Of a stretch of DNA of 64,000 nt, positions 11,373 to 22,339 are shown one piece after another (position 1 is the first letter of the stretch; each line of letters opens with the position of its first letter). Source of the DNA: Mytilinidion resinicola (taxonomy: Eukaryota; Ascomycota; Dothideomycetes; Mytilinidiales; Mytilinidiaceae); contig NW_022985445.1 of the NCBI RefSeq assembly GCF_010093595.1, positions 1,821,080 to 1,885,079 on the forward strand. Direction: 5' to 3'. A model generated the notes under the pieces. It was not told the DNA's origin, did not search any database, and worked only from the letters and a program-made list of their open reading frames with translations. The position numbers and the translations under genes were made by a program.

Positions 11373-13030
11373 ATGGCGACTCTCATTTGGCAACGCGACG
11401 TTGCCGACGTCAAGGCCACCTTCACTTCATGGGACAAGTGCATGGCCAAAACATACTGCAAGTTCGTAGCCCCGTTTCCAAGGCAAAACTTCGCATGAAC
11501 TAACCACTTTGCAACAGATGGCCGGTCATTGCAGCTATAATCGTAGTCGCCCTCGTCCTTATCTCTGTCCTCATCTGTCTTGGCAGGTGTATATGCTGTG
11601 GAGCGGAGTGCGCCTGCTGCTGCTTTCGGTGCTGTGGAGGATGCTGTGGCGGGGGTGGTCGAAAAGGACACAAGAAGATGAATTCTGCCTCTGCGCCGCC
11701 GCCATTGCCTGGAGGATACCAGCCAGCGTTCCCTTCTACGCCCGTGAACTCGCAGTATCGAGCACACAACACGCCCGCCTTCGAAAAACCACAATTCGCT
11801 ACTTTTGAGAGCTCGAGCAAACCGGTCAACGAAGATGCTCTACCTCCCATGCCGAGCTGGAGTGATGCGACGAGCAGGAAGGTCGAGGAGGAGATTGTCC
11901 CCGAGAAACCAGGCGATGTTGAACTACACAATCTGGAACATAAAGCAGGTGCTTCGGATTCTATGCTAGCTGGAGCTGCTGGTACGCCTCTACGGTCTCC
12001 GGGGAGATCGCCTGTCCCTCAGTCGCCCTACCACGCTGAATCGGCTTACTCTCCACCCTCCCAGCAGTATGGTGGATTTGCTGGCCGACCTTCGCAACCC
12101 GGTCTTAGGAGTCAGGACTCGTTCCGTTCTGGGCAGCAAAATGGTGTTGTGGATCAGTACGGCAATCAGCAACCAGGATACGGAAACAGACTCAACTCTC
12201 CCGCACCAGGTGCTCCCGCTTACGACCCGATTCATCAATATGAGCGTGATTCTCCGAGACTGGGTGGTCAAGGTCAGGAATACGGACGGGGTTCTCCACG
12301 ACCAGGCGGACAGAACAATGAATTCGGGCGCAATTCTCCACGGCCCGCTGGACAGAACAATGAGTTTGGACGGAGCTCCCCGAGACCAGTAATGGGTGGA
12401 GCAGCGAACTTCAATAACGGACCATCACCCACACAGAATCGTGGATACGGTCCTCCATCTCTCGCCATTGGTCGAGTCAATAGCCCTCTGGCGCCCAACC
12501 AGGTGTATGATGCACCACAACTCGCGCCTGGCCGAGTCAACAGCCCACTAGCAACACACCAAGCATACGACGCACCACGAGTAGCTCCTGGCAGAGTCAA
12601 TAGTCCAATGGTAACCCATCAAGGATATGATGCGCCACAGGCAATACCTGCCCGAGTAAACAGTCCCTACCAACCATACGACGCACCACAAGCAGTATCA
12701 CTGTACCACCACGACCAAAACAACTACACCGCACCCGAGCCTTACCATGAGCTGGACACCAGCTATACAGCTCCAAAGCCTTACGCCGAGTTAGCCGCTA
12801 ACTACACAGCTCCAAAGCCGTACGCGGAGCTAGCTACAGGCTACAATGCCCCTCCACAAGCCCCTTCAGAGTTATCACAAGGATATGCCCCGTCAGGATC
12901 CACTCGTTTCGAAGCCCCAAGCGAGTACCAAAACAACTACCAGCAGCCCCAAGAACTAGATTCTGGGAGCTGGCCGATGCAGCCACAACAACAACAGCAG
13001 CATAACGGACATGGCGGTCGGAACTATTAA
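11373..13030 (+). CDS. Fibroin-3-related single-span membrane protein with Pro/Gln-rich repeat tail
   Basis: Exons 11373-11461 and 11518-13030 give 533 residues. The N-terminus MATLIWQRDVADVKATFTSW is the opening of the fungal fibroin-3-related family. One transmembrane helix follows (WPVIAAIIVVALVLISVLIC), then a dense Cys/Gly cluster (about residues 50-73) that may be palmitoylated or bind metal, then a long disordered tail. The tail carries two repeat sets: RxSPRPxGQNNEFGR-like units and four copies related to GRVNSPLATHQAYDAP (about 12460-12690), then three YTAPKPYAELA-like units. Role in the family is not established; a cell-surface or endomembrane protein is likely. Confidence 0.85.
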
Positions 13031-13838
13031 GTAACGTATCGATCGTGATTGCTTCTTTTTTCTCCCTGGGTCGTTTTGGGAGCTTTCTTTGTGCAAATTT
13101 TCTTGGTCTTTATTCCCCTTGATTTTGCATAGCGCGGCGTTGCGACTTTTTGGGTTTCTCAGGTTCCATGGTGGTCTAGGTGATTCTCAAGGGATTCCTG
13201 CATATATCCAACGCTTGTAGTAGTTCGCTCACTTGTAAGAGTTTGGATGGACGCGAGTAGGTAGCGTGATAGTCATAGCTGCATAGCAGTGTCTTTTCGA
13301 TCCGAGCTCTGTTGCACCGTTATTTTCCTGCTTCGTTCATGTCTCTGCAGTGTTTCTGAGGTCTTTTGAAAGGATCCAGCTCAACTTTTCTTCTAAATCA
13401 GGTCTTCTCACTTTCTCCAAGGTCAGAGCAGACCAGCCACTATTCTTGTTTCGGAACGTATTCGGCACCGCTTTCTCCTGGGTATGTAGTAAGCTAAGCC
13501 CGCTAAACCGAATTTGGAACGTATTCGTCTAGAGATGACCCATTTCGAATGCATCTATTTCCAATTCTTCAACTGGAAGACTTGACATTATGAATTCATC
13601 GCGCTTTCGGGGATTCGACGTAAGACTTAAGCCGAGCTGACAAACATCACGCGGTGAGTTCTATTGTGTTTGGATCCGAGACAAGCCAAATCGAAGCAAG
13701 AGTGATGTATGTATATAAGAGTGCTGAGAAGGTGTACACTTAGACTTATTCATTTCAACGAACTATCACTCTTCGCAGCTATATCCAGTTTCACAAAACC
13801 TCAACTATTTCCAAACAACCACTCCCCAGCCCACCACC
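13031..13838. other. Intergenic region
   Basis: About 0.8 kb following the fibroin-3-like stop and leading to the second NmrA-like gene. A T-rich stretch after 13050 probably includes the 3' UTR. A possible TATA box (TATATAAGAG, about 13712) lies about 125 bp before the next start codon. No coding signal seen. Confidence 0.5.
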
Positions 13839-14840
13839 ATGAGCCCCCCAACCATCGCCATCGCCGGCTTCACGGGCAAAATGGCCCGCCTCATCACCGC
13901 CTCCCTCCTCTCCACCCACCCGCACGCCCTTATCCACGGCATCGCCCGCTCCCCCGAGAAAGTCCCCGCCGCCATCAAAACCCACAAAAACGTCACCACC
14001 TTCGCCGCCTCCGCCACCGACCCCGCCGCCCTCCGCACCGCCCTCCGCGGCGCCTCCGTCTGCATCTGCTGCTACCTCGGCGACGCCGCCCTCATGCTCG
14101 ACGGCCAGAAGCAGCTCATCGACGCGTGCATCGCGGAGCGCGTGCCGCGTTACATCGCGTCGGACTGGTCGCTGGACTTCCGCCCGCTGGCGCTCGGCGA
14201 GCACCCGGCGAAGGACCCGATGAAGCACGTGCAGGCGTACCTCGAAGAGAAGGAGCGGGAGGGGAAGATCAAGGGCGTGCATGTGCTGAATGGGGCGTTT
14301 ATGGAGGTTGTTTGGGCGCGCTTCACAGGGTTTGTGGATGTGGAGCGGGACGCGTTTTTTGCGTGGGGCACGGGGGATGAGAAGATCGAGGTGGCGGCGA
14401 TGGGGGATGTGGCGGCGTGGACGGCGGGGGTGGCGGTGGATGGGGGGGCGAGTGGGTTTTTGAATTGTGAGTTTTTGGAGACTGGGGATTGGTGATGGAT
14501 GGATTTGGCTGACTTGCGATATTTTGTAGTTTTGGGGGATAGGAAGTCGGTGAAAGAGTTGGCGAAGCTGTATGAGGATGTCTATGGCGTGACGCCTACG
14601 ATTGAGAATAAGGGCACGCTTGAGGAGCTTGAGGTTGCTAAAAAGGCGGCGTTCGAGGCAGATCCGGGCAATTATAATGTGTGGAGGGGGTTGTTTTATC
14701 AGCTTGTTATGCTCAGTGGTAAGACTAACTTGGGTCCGTTGGATAATAAGCGCTATCCGATGGTTGAGCCGAAGAATGTGGAGGCTTTCTTAAAAGAGCA
14801 TACAAAAGAGTCGGTCGGGAAGAGCATCTTCTTCTTCTGA
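13839..14840 (+). CDS. NmrA-like NAD(P)-binding oxidoreductase or regulator
   Basis: Exons 13839-14466 and 14530-14840 give 312 residues. The N-terminus (MSPPTIAIAGFTGKMARLI) is a Rossmann fold with GFTGKM where relatives usually have GxxGxxG. RYIASDWSLDFR corresponds to the RFIPSEFGxD segment of isoflavone-reductase-like proteins, and the C-terminal part LGDRKSVKELAKLYEDVYGV resembles the NmrA helical region. Substrate unknown. Third positions switch from C-rich to G-rich near 14290. It converges on the Zn2Cys6 regulator next door (129 bp between stops), which may be coincidence. The family call is good, catalysis unproven. Confidence 0.85.
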
Positions 14841-14968
14841 GTATATAAAGTTTCTGGACGCAACGGCCTCGTGCATTTGTACTATGGATTGCTTCTTTAA
14901 ATCCTTTGGTATGATCAATAATCGAGTTGTTGTTCTCTAGTAAACGGCCCAGTCCTGCCAGAAGGCAT

Positions 14969-16347
14969 CTAGTTTTCAAGTCTATAACCACAAGCGCTAG
15001 CCGGAAACTCTAGCAGGTTCTGAACTCCAGGCTCTGAAAACTGGTCCAGATATGTGCAAACTTTGGTGCACTGCTGCTTCGCCGATCGAGTGATCCACCA
15101 AAAATTAATCCGCAGAATCAAGGCGCACCAGTAAGCAAGAATGAGTAAAGCCTTGGGATCGCTCTCCTCCAGTAGATTCAGAAATTCGGGAGATAGCTTT
15201 CCAACCCATACCATATACCATCCCACCATGTCGCGATGCGGCTCTGTAGCAGAGAGTCGACCCAGCCGTTGGATTGGATGCTGATAGGGGTTGTCTGTTG
15301 AAGAAGAATCGGCTTGAACATCACACAGTTCTTTTAGTGCAATCAGATTTTGGTACACGTCCGAATCGGTTTGAGAGTCGTTACTCATGTCCACATCAGC
15401 TTCCCATTCTCTAGCCTCGAGAAATATCGGCGCCCATATGCTATCCTTGAGATGGGTTTGGATAGCGGGATCGTCTTGAAGGATTCTGGTTCCCTGTAAT
15501 GCTCGTAGCCAAGTGAAATCACCATGACTAAAGGGATCTTTCGTAGCTGGCTCTGCTGACCCAGCTGTGACATCCCCGTGGCTCTCCAAATGTAGCTGGT
15601 CCGATGGCCTGGAAAGATTCCAAAACGTCATTGGTCCAAGAAGAAACCAAGTTCCGAATAACTGATCAGCATTATCCGCTCCAACATGAGTCGAAATCTG
15701 GTTCGAATACAACGCTAAGGATCTGTTATAATGGATAGTTGATGCAATCTCGTACTTCAAGTTTCCAGGCTGGAGGTAGTTGAGATGACATGCCGCAAAA
15801 GCCAGTATGCCATGTAGCAAACAAGGCGCACCTAGACCGAGATTAAAGCCATGCTTTTGCATAGTATTCTGCACCTCTGTAGTTCCGATCCAAGGGTAAT
15901 CTGCGTCGAACCAGTGGTCTAGAAGCTCCACCGCATGGATTCGTTTGTACTTTGGATTGGCGAGCTGGTCGCAAGGCATACTGCTCTCTTTCATGAAGTC
16001 TAGTAGTTTCGTCCTGGCGAGTTCCCGGGAGATCGAGTGCTCAAGTCTTGGTGATGGTGTCTCTAGTTGCTCATTTGGTGGTTCCGCTTGAGGGTACTCG
16101 CAGCTGATCTTTCTGTGGGCGCACTGTGCGCAAACTGGTTTGGATTCATCGCACTAAACTATGAGCCTCGTAATGCACTGACATGTATTGGAGCATAAGG
16201 TACCTTTATTCTTTTCTGTTTACAGCTCTTGCATCCGTTCCTAGACTTCGTATGTGGTATTCGTGTGCTTGATCTTACAGCCGGTGGGGCATCTCGTACT
16301 CCATTCGGAGATTCGGCGACCCATGTACGGTCAAGCTGCTTATTCAT
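14969..16347 (-). CDS. Zn2Cys6 binuclear-cluster transcription factor
   Basis: Exons 16204-16347 and 14969-16153 (50-bp intron) give 442 residues. The intron splits the DNA-binding domain; splicing restores C-x2-C-x6-C-x6-C-x2-C-x6-C (from CKSCKQKRIK into CDESKPVCAQC then HRKISC), the binuclear zinc cluster of fungal regulators. Without splicing the cluster is lost and the frame stops, which supports the intron. The rest resembles the UPC2-like fungal-specific regulatory region (HAVELLDHWFDADYPWIG; LLHGILAFAACHLNYL). It should act in the nucleus; targets unknown. Confidence 0.9.
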
Positions 16348-17131
16348 AGATGTTTAGTTCTCGCACAGCTATCAAGTATAGAAGGATTATAAAGGCAAGA
16401 GAGAGACAGAAAACGATGAAGGACTGTGATAGAAATGGAGGCTTCCATGAGGAGGCTATATCAGCTTGCTGCGTAAATATGAACAGCACAGCTAAGAACA
16501 CCCGAGTAGGATGAGCAGGGGCTAAGCAGTGGGTGCGCGAGTTGGAGAGAAAGACAATAAAGCGCTCAGGGCAGCTTAGATTAGAATAATAATCCTCGGC
16601 TCAGGGTAGTCTAAAGCAGCGCCTATTCAGGCACTAAGGCGAGAACGGAAATAGTGTTTTTTTCATGATCATAACTATGAAGGTACAACATGGACTCCCT
16701 GTACTACAGGTCACGTCAACGTTTGTGTTGCTTGATCTTGCATACATAAGCTGACCGCAGCACCTCAGCCGTTCTCACGCACCGCCACACTTCACGTAAG
16801 TAGGGAAGTCTTTAAGTGATAAACCATCCCGGAGCCTTCCTTTCGAAAGTTGTTGGATTCTCAGTATTTCATCTTTGGTCTGTAATCTTAATAGCAGTAA
16901 GGCAGGCGTGTGTCCCCCCTGCCTATATACAATCTCACATCATTTCCTGGTTAGCTTCTCACGTAGGAGCTGCTTGCGTAGCGGCCTTCGAAGAACCCGA
17001 CGGGCCCGAATATAATCTTCGACTCGAGTTCAATATCGCTCTCAATACCATCCTAAAAAAGACCTCGCTGTCGTCCTCTATCTGCTATCGAAGTCAACAT
17101 TCTCACTATCACCCTAATCTCCTCTCCCACC
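16348..17131. other. Divergent intergenic region
   Basis: Between the Zn2Cys6 factor (-) and the small C2H2 gene (+). Contains short unsupported frames only; probably the two promoters and leaders. Confidence 0.5.
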
Positions 17132-17513
17132 ATGTCTCCACCCCCTACCATCGTAAGGCCCCCCTCCCTTTCCCCTCCGCTTCCATCCCCCACTAATCCC
17201 TCAGTTCAACCCAAATCAATGCCCGGAATGCCCGTTCTTTTCAAACTCTCAGACCGAACGCTCAGCCCACATGGATGCCACATCACACAACGGCTGCTCG
17301 AGCTGCAGCGTGTTCCTTGTGATCGGGGGCCTGGCGAATCACATGTGGAACAAGCACTTTGACGAGCCGTGGAACGATCATGCGGTTGAGTGGACGGATA
17401 AAGTCAGGTTGCAAAAGAAGGAGGAAAGGGAGAAGGATGAAAAGGAGAAGGGGGAAAGGGAGAAGAAGGAGGGAGACAAGGCAGGGAATAAAAGCCACAG
17501 TTCTTCGTTGTGA
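17132..17513 (+). CDS. Small two-finger C2H2-type zinc-finger protein
   Basis: Exons 17132-17152 and 17205-17513 give 109 residues. The first exon encodes only MSPPPTI; the GTAAGG...TCAG intron is needed to reach the frame with the fingers. Finger 1 is C-x2-C-x12-H-x5-H (CPECPFFSNSQTERSAH through TSH), finger 2 C-x2-C-x11-H-x4-H (CSSCSVFL to NHMWNKH). The tail is Lys/Glu-rich (KKEEREKDEKEKGEREKK). It is a plausible nucleic-acid-binding protein; no named orthologue is recognised. Neither plain open frame shows both fingers with a proper start, so the spliced model is preferred. Confidence 0.72.
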
Positions 17514-17621
17514 TTAACGTGGTGGGGGGAGTTTAAGAGAGTTCTGGGGGTTCGAAGTGGGTTGATGTGGTAAGTAGAGAAAGGGGGTGTTAGGGTGGAG
17601 AAAGATGAGAGGTCTGTTGGT

Positions 17622-18972
17622 CTATAGTTTCGAGCTCGCATATGAGTCAGTGATATACCGTATCCAGTTCACGTTCGCGCTTTGGTATTTCCTGGATGCT
17701 TTTTCGAGCATCATCATTGCCCCGAAGCCGTGGGGGAGGCCGGGGTAGACTTGGACGGTCACTTGGACGCTTTTGATATCGTTAGAGAGATATATGGTAA
17801 ATAGTGCGGCACTGCTCACCCTGTTGCTTGCAATGCATCAGCGTACGCTAGCGCTTCGTCCCTTAGTGGATCGAGGCCTGCAACTTGGATCACTTCTCCA
17901 CGTTAGAATGTTGCATCGTATGAGAAGATTGGTAATGGAGCACTCACGAGCCGGCGGTAGCCCTTCTAACGACTTTGCCAGCAGCGGGCTGGCATACTCC
18001 TCCCTCGTTGGCTCTGGCGTATATTGATCTAGCCCCATGGTCAGCATTCATCGCCTCTCGCTCACAAAACAGAATATTAGAATCTTTACTCCAAAAGTAC
18101 TGCATCCGCATCATGGAAAGACCGCTCGCATCTTTGTTTTGCTCCCAGCTGCCTAGCTCATACTTGTCTGCTGGATAGAAGTCGGGGTGGCACGTGACGG
18201 GAATATTGAGGATCTGGCCTATGATTCCGGTGACTTTCTCGTTGCGGGCTTTAAGCGCCATTACTGCGGCCTGTGATAGTGATGAGTTGGTGTTGAGGTT
18301 GAAAAGAGGAGGGAAGAACTAACGAGGTTCCCGCCAGCACTGCTTCCGCCGACTATGATGCGCTCTGGGTTTATGCCGAGCTCTTTTGCGTTGCCTTTGC
18401 ACTGAGGGTATAGTCAGCGTTACCTCACAATAGATGTAAGACACAATTTACCCATAGAAGGACATCGAAGCTATCGTTGACCGCATACGGATACTTGAAC
18501 TCTGGAGCCCTGTTCCACACATCAGCTCCAATCTCATCTCATCTTCCAAGCATAGAGCCACTTACATCCGGTAATCTACACTCACAACGACCGCCCCATT
18601 ATCCCTGGCCACATAACGATTCATGATCTCCTCAATCCCATGACTCCCCACAACCCACCCGCCTCCATGCATGACATAGAACAGCACCACATCACCAGCA
18701 TCCACGTTGGCCTTAGCCTTAGACGCATAGACCTTGATCCCAATCTCCGTCCCATCTCTAACCGGTACCGTCCGCTCCGTGATTTGGAACTCCTCAGCCT
18801 TAGGAACAAAGTCTGGAAACGGGAATGGCATCTTCAGCATAGCGCGGGTTTGTTTGAGAGGCCGGTTCCATAGCTTTACCAAGAAAGCGTCGGACATGGG
18901 TTTGAAGGGGACGAATTCGGGGTCCATTGCGGAGAGGTGGCCGTATTTCTTTCCTGGTGCCATGGTGGACAT
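17622..18972 (-). CDS. Alpha/beta hydrolase (HSL-type esterase/lipase)
   Basis: Seven exons (18972-18566, 18509-18452, 18401-18324, 18270-18090, 18028-17948, 17883-17820, 17769-17622) total 1017 nt and 338 residues. The oxyanion-hole HGGGW motif lies in VMHGGGWVVGSHG. The nucleophile serine is in IIVGGSSAGGNL, the acid is probably the Asp of LAGLDPLRDEAL, and the histidine is in YPGLPHGFG. All three catalytic elements are recovered only when the six short introns are removed. This is the hormone-sensitive-lipase branch, acting on acyl or aryl esters; substrate unknown. No signal peptide, so probably intracellular. Confidence 0.9.
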
Positions 18973-20111
18973 GGGTTTGGTTGGAAGTTGAGAAACGAGT
19001 CTATGAGTGAAGTGAGAGATGTGTCGAGGAAACTATAGATGTAGAGAAGACAAACAGGCTCAACACTTTTATGTATGAGACGTTTGGCAAAGAAAGAGGC
19101 GCTATGTCCCACTTGAGCCCACCTGACGTGCTTTGCTTCTTTTGGACTGCGCTCTTCTGAAGACCTACTTGAAAGTGCTAAGTGAGAGCGAGTCCCCGCG
19201 CTTCGGGTTCTCGGTTTATCAAGTCAATCCCGGGGTTTCGCTAGTGATTTTGTAGGTAAGGTAGGTGACACAAGTGGCTAGGTACCTCCGATGAGCTAGT
19301 CTTCGGGATGGCGTTCAGCGTGCCTCTTATCGCGGGGAGGTGCTGTCCAGCCGAGACTGGGACTGATGTCGCGCGTGAAACGTTGAGGATACGATTTCCT
19401 CGGCCTGAGATGCAATTAGTTGGTCTTGGTCATTGAGCTGAAAAACAAGAGGATAGTAGCCTCGATTGGTTGTTGTAAGAGTTGGTGTAAATCCGGTACG
19501 AGGACTTCGAAATCCGTACAAATCGCTTACGGATTTCGAAGTCCATTGTAGCTGATCGGCAAACTCATGAACCTCACAGTTAACGAGATAGGGTTAGCAA
19601 TTCCTTGAAGTTGTAGTCGCCTTGGATGCGAATAATCTATATGTATGTTTCAATTTCAATCCAATCAATAGCGGATAACCTCCCCCTTTTAGTTCCTCCC
19701 CAGACCAGTCGCTTTATCTCGTACAAGTCTGAGTTTCCATCCACCTTGCATGCACTGTACTGTACACTTGCTTGACTCCTCTTGGGATGGCCAAGTTTAT
19801 ACAATAAGAGTACAAGGTGAAGTGGCATATCCAATCATAAAGGGGTCAGATGCCGAATCGTAAAGCCGTTCCATAGTGCCAAAGAAAGTTAAAAGAGACA
19901 AGCAAACCTCCCATTAGGTCCAATTTCGTCAAGGCGAGCCAATGAAAAATGAGATCTTCGAATGTGAGCCCCTCGGAGGCCCTCAAACTGGGTATAATCG
20001 TAGAGGCCAGGTAATGAAAGACTGCCCTGCTCCAAATTGGGTCGTCCTCTCTCTTCGCAACCCAAACGTACGAACCAACTCCTCCCGCACGGTATCATCT
20101 CATCCATTGCC
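18973..20111. other. Intergenic region with a perfect hairpin
   Basis: About 1.1 kb without a supportable gene. A 17-bp perfect inverted repeat is annotated separately at 19502-19544. The left end probably carries the esterase promoter and the right end the 3' flank of the 20.1-kb gene. Confidence 0.5.
19502..19544. repeat. Perfect 17-bp inverted repeat with 9-nt loop
   Basis: Arm GGACTTCGAAATCCGTA (19502-19518), nine-base spacer, then its exact complement (19528-19544). No T-run follows to suggest a bacterial-type terminator, and the setting is intergenic fungal DNA. Confidence 0.9.
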
Positions 20112-20579
20112 TCACATAAACGCCTGCGCCATCTTCACCATGCTCCCCAATCCCCCCATGCCGCTCGCGATAGACCCCAGTCCACCCAATCCACCCATCC
20201 CACCACCCATCTCGTCACGTCCATACCCCTCACTACCATAGTATCCCCCCCCTCCTCTGCTCTGGTGCGCACCGCTTCCCTTCAGAAAGTCCGGTAGCTG
20301 GATCCCAAACTGCTTCGCTGTCTTGTGTAACACGCCGCCTGAGATCAGCGGCATGGCGACCATGAAGAAGACTTTGTAGGGGTGGCGGCGCGCGTAGTCG
20401 TAAAGCCGCCGTAAAAGTCGCTTGAACTTGTGTAGCATAGATTGGATGTAACCGTCACGCGGGCGGCGCTTGTAGGAGGAGGTGGAGCCGCGGTGGGTAG
20501 AGTATGATGAGCCAGCGGAAGAGCGGGCATAGCCAGGGCGGCTGTGGGAGCGAGAGGAGGTGCCTGTGAACCAGCCCAT
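20112..20579 (-). CDS. Short Ser/Arg- and Gly-rich protein, unrecognised
   Basis: A 155-residue frame from MGWFTGTSSRSHSRPG (an upstream in-frame ATG at 20606 is also possible). It has a Ser/Arg/Tyr-rich N-terminus, a basic segment (KFKRLLRRLYDYARRHPYK), one likely hydrophobic helix (VFFMVAMPLISGGVL), and a C-terminal glycine/methionine tail (MGGGMGGLGGLGSIASGMGG). It resembles small fungal proteins of unknown function with one membrane span. Low complexity limits any function call; an organelle membrane protein is possible. Confidence 0.6.
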   Translation of the reverse strand: MGWFTGTSSRSHSRPGYARSSAGSSYSTHRGSTSSYKRRPRDGYIQSMLHKFKRLLRRLYDYARRHPYKVFFMVAMPLISGGVLHKTAKQFGIQLPDFLKGSGAHQSRGGGGYYGSEGYGRDEMGGGMGGLGGLGSIASGMGGLGSMVKMAQAFM

Positions 20580-20640
20580 GATGGCTTTTGTATGTGTTGT
20601 ATTCACTTTAGAGATGGAGCCGTTGCAAATTCGCAGTCAA

Positions 20641-21102
20641 TCAGCTATCCGGAGCTGAAAAGCTGAGCTGAAGTCGCGGTGGCTGGGTTTGAAGGATGAC
20701 AGGACCAAGTGAGGGGTTCCAGATGTCAATCAAGCACTGGCCTCGTTGAAGGATGCGATAGTCGTGCTCGTCAATCTTGGAGTATGCGAGCTCGTGGGGA
20801 GAGTTCGGATCGCTGATGGGCTTATGTAGCTTACTGACCGCTTCTTGGTGGTTGGAGAACCCTAGCCGCGTTAATGCAGGTGATGCCGCTCCCAGCCACC
20901 GCCAAGGGTATCGTTCAGGGCGATCAGTAGTACGTGGCGATTGGTTGGGCAGCAGGGAGGATTCTGGCCCAAAGTGAGGCGCTTTGATAGCGAATGGGGT
21001 GCAACTTACTGCTTGAGCGGTGAGAGTCGAGTTGGATAGAATTTTGGTGTTGAATGTAGAATATCGTGGCGCAGCAGACGCCACATAGAGAGTGTGGCGC
21101 AA
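20641..21102 (-). CDS. Possible small protein with mitochondrial-type N-terminus
   Basis: A 153-residue open frame begins MRHTLYVASAAPRYSTFNTK, an amphipathic basic start that could be a presequence. A strong 5' splice site (GTAAGT) near 21010 suggests a shorter spliced product, but I could not find a 3' site that keeps the later segment HELAYSKIDEHDYRILQRGQ in frame. Divergent from the J-domain gene. Existence and exact structure are uncertain; no family recognised. Confidence 0.35.
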   Translation of the reverse strand: MRHTLYVASAAPRYSTFNTKILSNSTLTAQAVSCTPFAIKAPHFGPESSLLPNQSPRTTDRPERYPWRWLGAASPALTRLGFSNHQEAVSKLHKPISDPNSPHELAYSKIDEHDYRILQRGQCLIDIWNPSLGPVILQTQPPRLQLSFSAPDS

Positions 21103-21270
21103 ATTCCCGCTAGGGGCAGAGACGTCATTGACGAAACTTGACCTTGAACAGCCCTGTGGCCCAACCTATCTGTCCTTTTGTCTTAAACAAACACAACTCA
21201 TACAGCTCCCTTTGCAACATCTAACCCACTACTCTCTACGCAAGACCCTAATCCTCCCTCTATATCCACA

Positions 21271-22128
21271 ATGTCCAGTAAGTCTAGCCCCCAACTCCCT
21301 ACACGCAAGGCTAACACTCTCCAGCCCCACCAGTGGACTACTGTAAGCTACACCCCTCTACAGAGTAAATACAAAATCTCACAAACCCCCAGATGCGTCT
21401 CTGGAAGTCGACCCCAAAGCAACCCAGCAACAGATTCGGGATGCCTACAAGAAGTACGTCCCGCATCGCTCAAGCTCCAACGTTAGTCCACTTCTAATAC
21501 ATACATCCCCCACAGAGCCGCCCTCCGCTACCACCCCGACCGCGTCCCCTCCGACTCCCCCGAGCGCACCGCCCGCACCAAGAAGTTCCAGCAAATAAAC
21601 GACGCCTACTACACCCTCAGCGACCCCACGCGCCGCCGCGACTACGACGCGGCCCGCACCTACCACGACTTCGGCGCACCCCCATCCGCCTCCCCAGACT
21701 ACGACGAAGAGGTCCCGCGGCCCTCTGGCGGCGGTGGCGGTGGGTTTCCGTGGTCCGCCTTCGGTTTCGGCAGCGGTAGTGGCACCCAGCCGTCTGCGGA
21801 GGAGCACAACCGCTTTTCTCAGGAGCAGTTTGGCGGGGTGTTTGAGGAGATGCTGCGGGAGGAGGGTATGGCGGAGGGGGAAAGGGCGGCGCCGACGGGG
21901 AAGTTCTGGAGTGTGGTTGGGGGACTGAGTGGAGGGGCGATGGGGTTTATTGTTGCGAACTTCCCGGGGGCGCTGGCTGGGGCGGTTGCTGGGAATAGGT
22001 TGGGGGCGGTGAGGGATGCGAGGGGGAAGAGTGTGTATGCGGTGTTTAATGAGCTGCCGCAGGCGGATAAGGCGAGGTTGTTGAGTGATCTTGCCGCGAA
22101 GGTGTTTGCGCATGCGGTGGGGTCGTAG
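21271..22128 (+). CDS. J-domain (DnaJ/Hsp40) protein with C-terminal membrane segment
   Basis: Four exons (21271-21277, 21325-21342, 21393-21453, 21516-22128) give 232 residues. The coding part of exon 1 is 7 nt and exon 2 is only 18 nt; together they restore MSTPPVDYYASLEVDPKATQ. The J domain is complete: helix II QIRDAYKKAALRYHPDR with the HPD tripeptide that stimulates Hsp70 ATPase, then KKFQQINDAYYTLSDPTRRRDYD. A Gly-rich linker follows, then a hydrophobic glycine-zipper-like segment (GLSGGAMGFIVANFPGALAG), suggesting membrane association. Type III J protein; partner Hsp70 and compartment unknown. Confidence 0.88.
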
Positions 22129-22339
22129 AGTGAACGCTTGAAGAAAGGGGAGGGGATGGGAGTCGGGAGTTAGGGGCGTGAAAGATACAACTGGGCAGGG
22201 AACGAGGGTAATGATATCCAACCTTTTCATTTTCTTTGGTTACAGCGCGGTTTAACATGGGCAATTCGTCAATGCTAAAAACCATGCTCTAGAGACCCCA
22301 AACAGTGACAAAATGTGAGGCCTAAGACACGCAATGTCC

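Noticed and set aside
13839..16347. NmrA-like gene and Zn2Cys6 regulator as part of a secondary-metabolite cluster
   Set aside because: No polyketide synthase, peptide synthetase, terpene cyclase or P450 is in the window; two genes are not enough.
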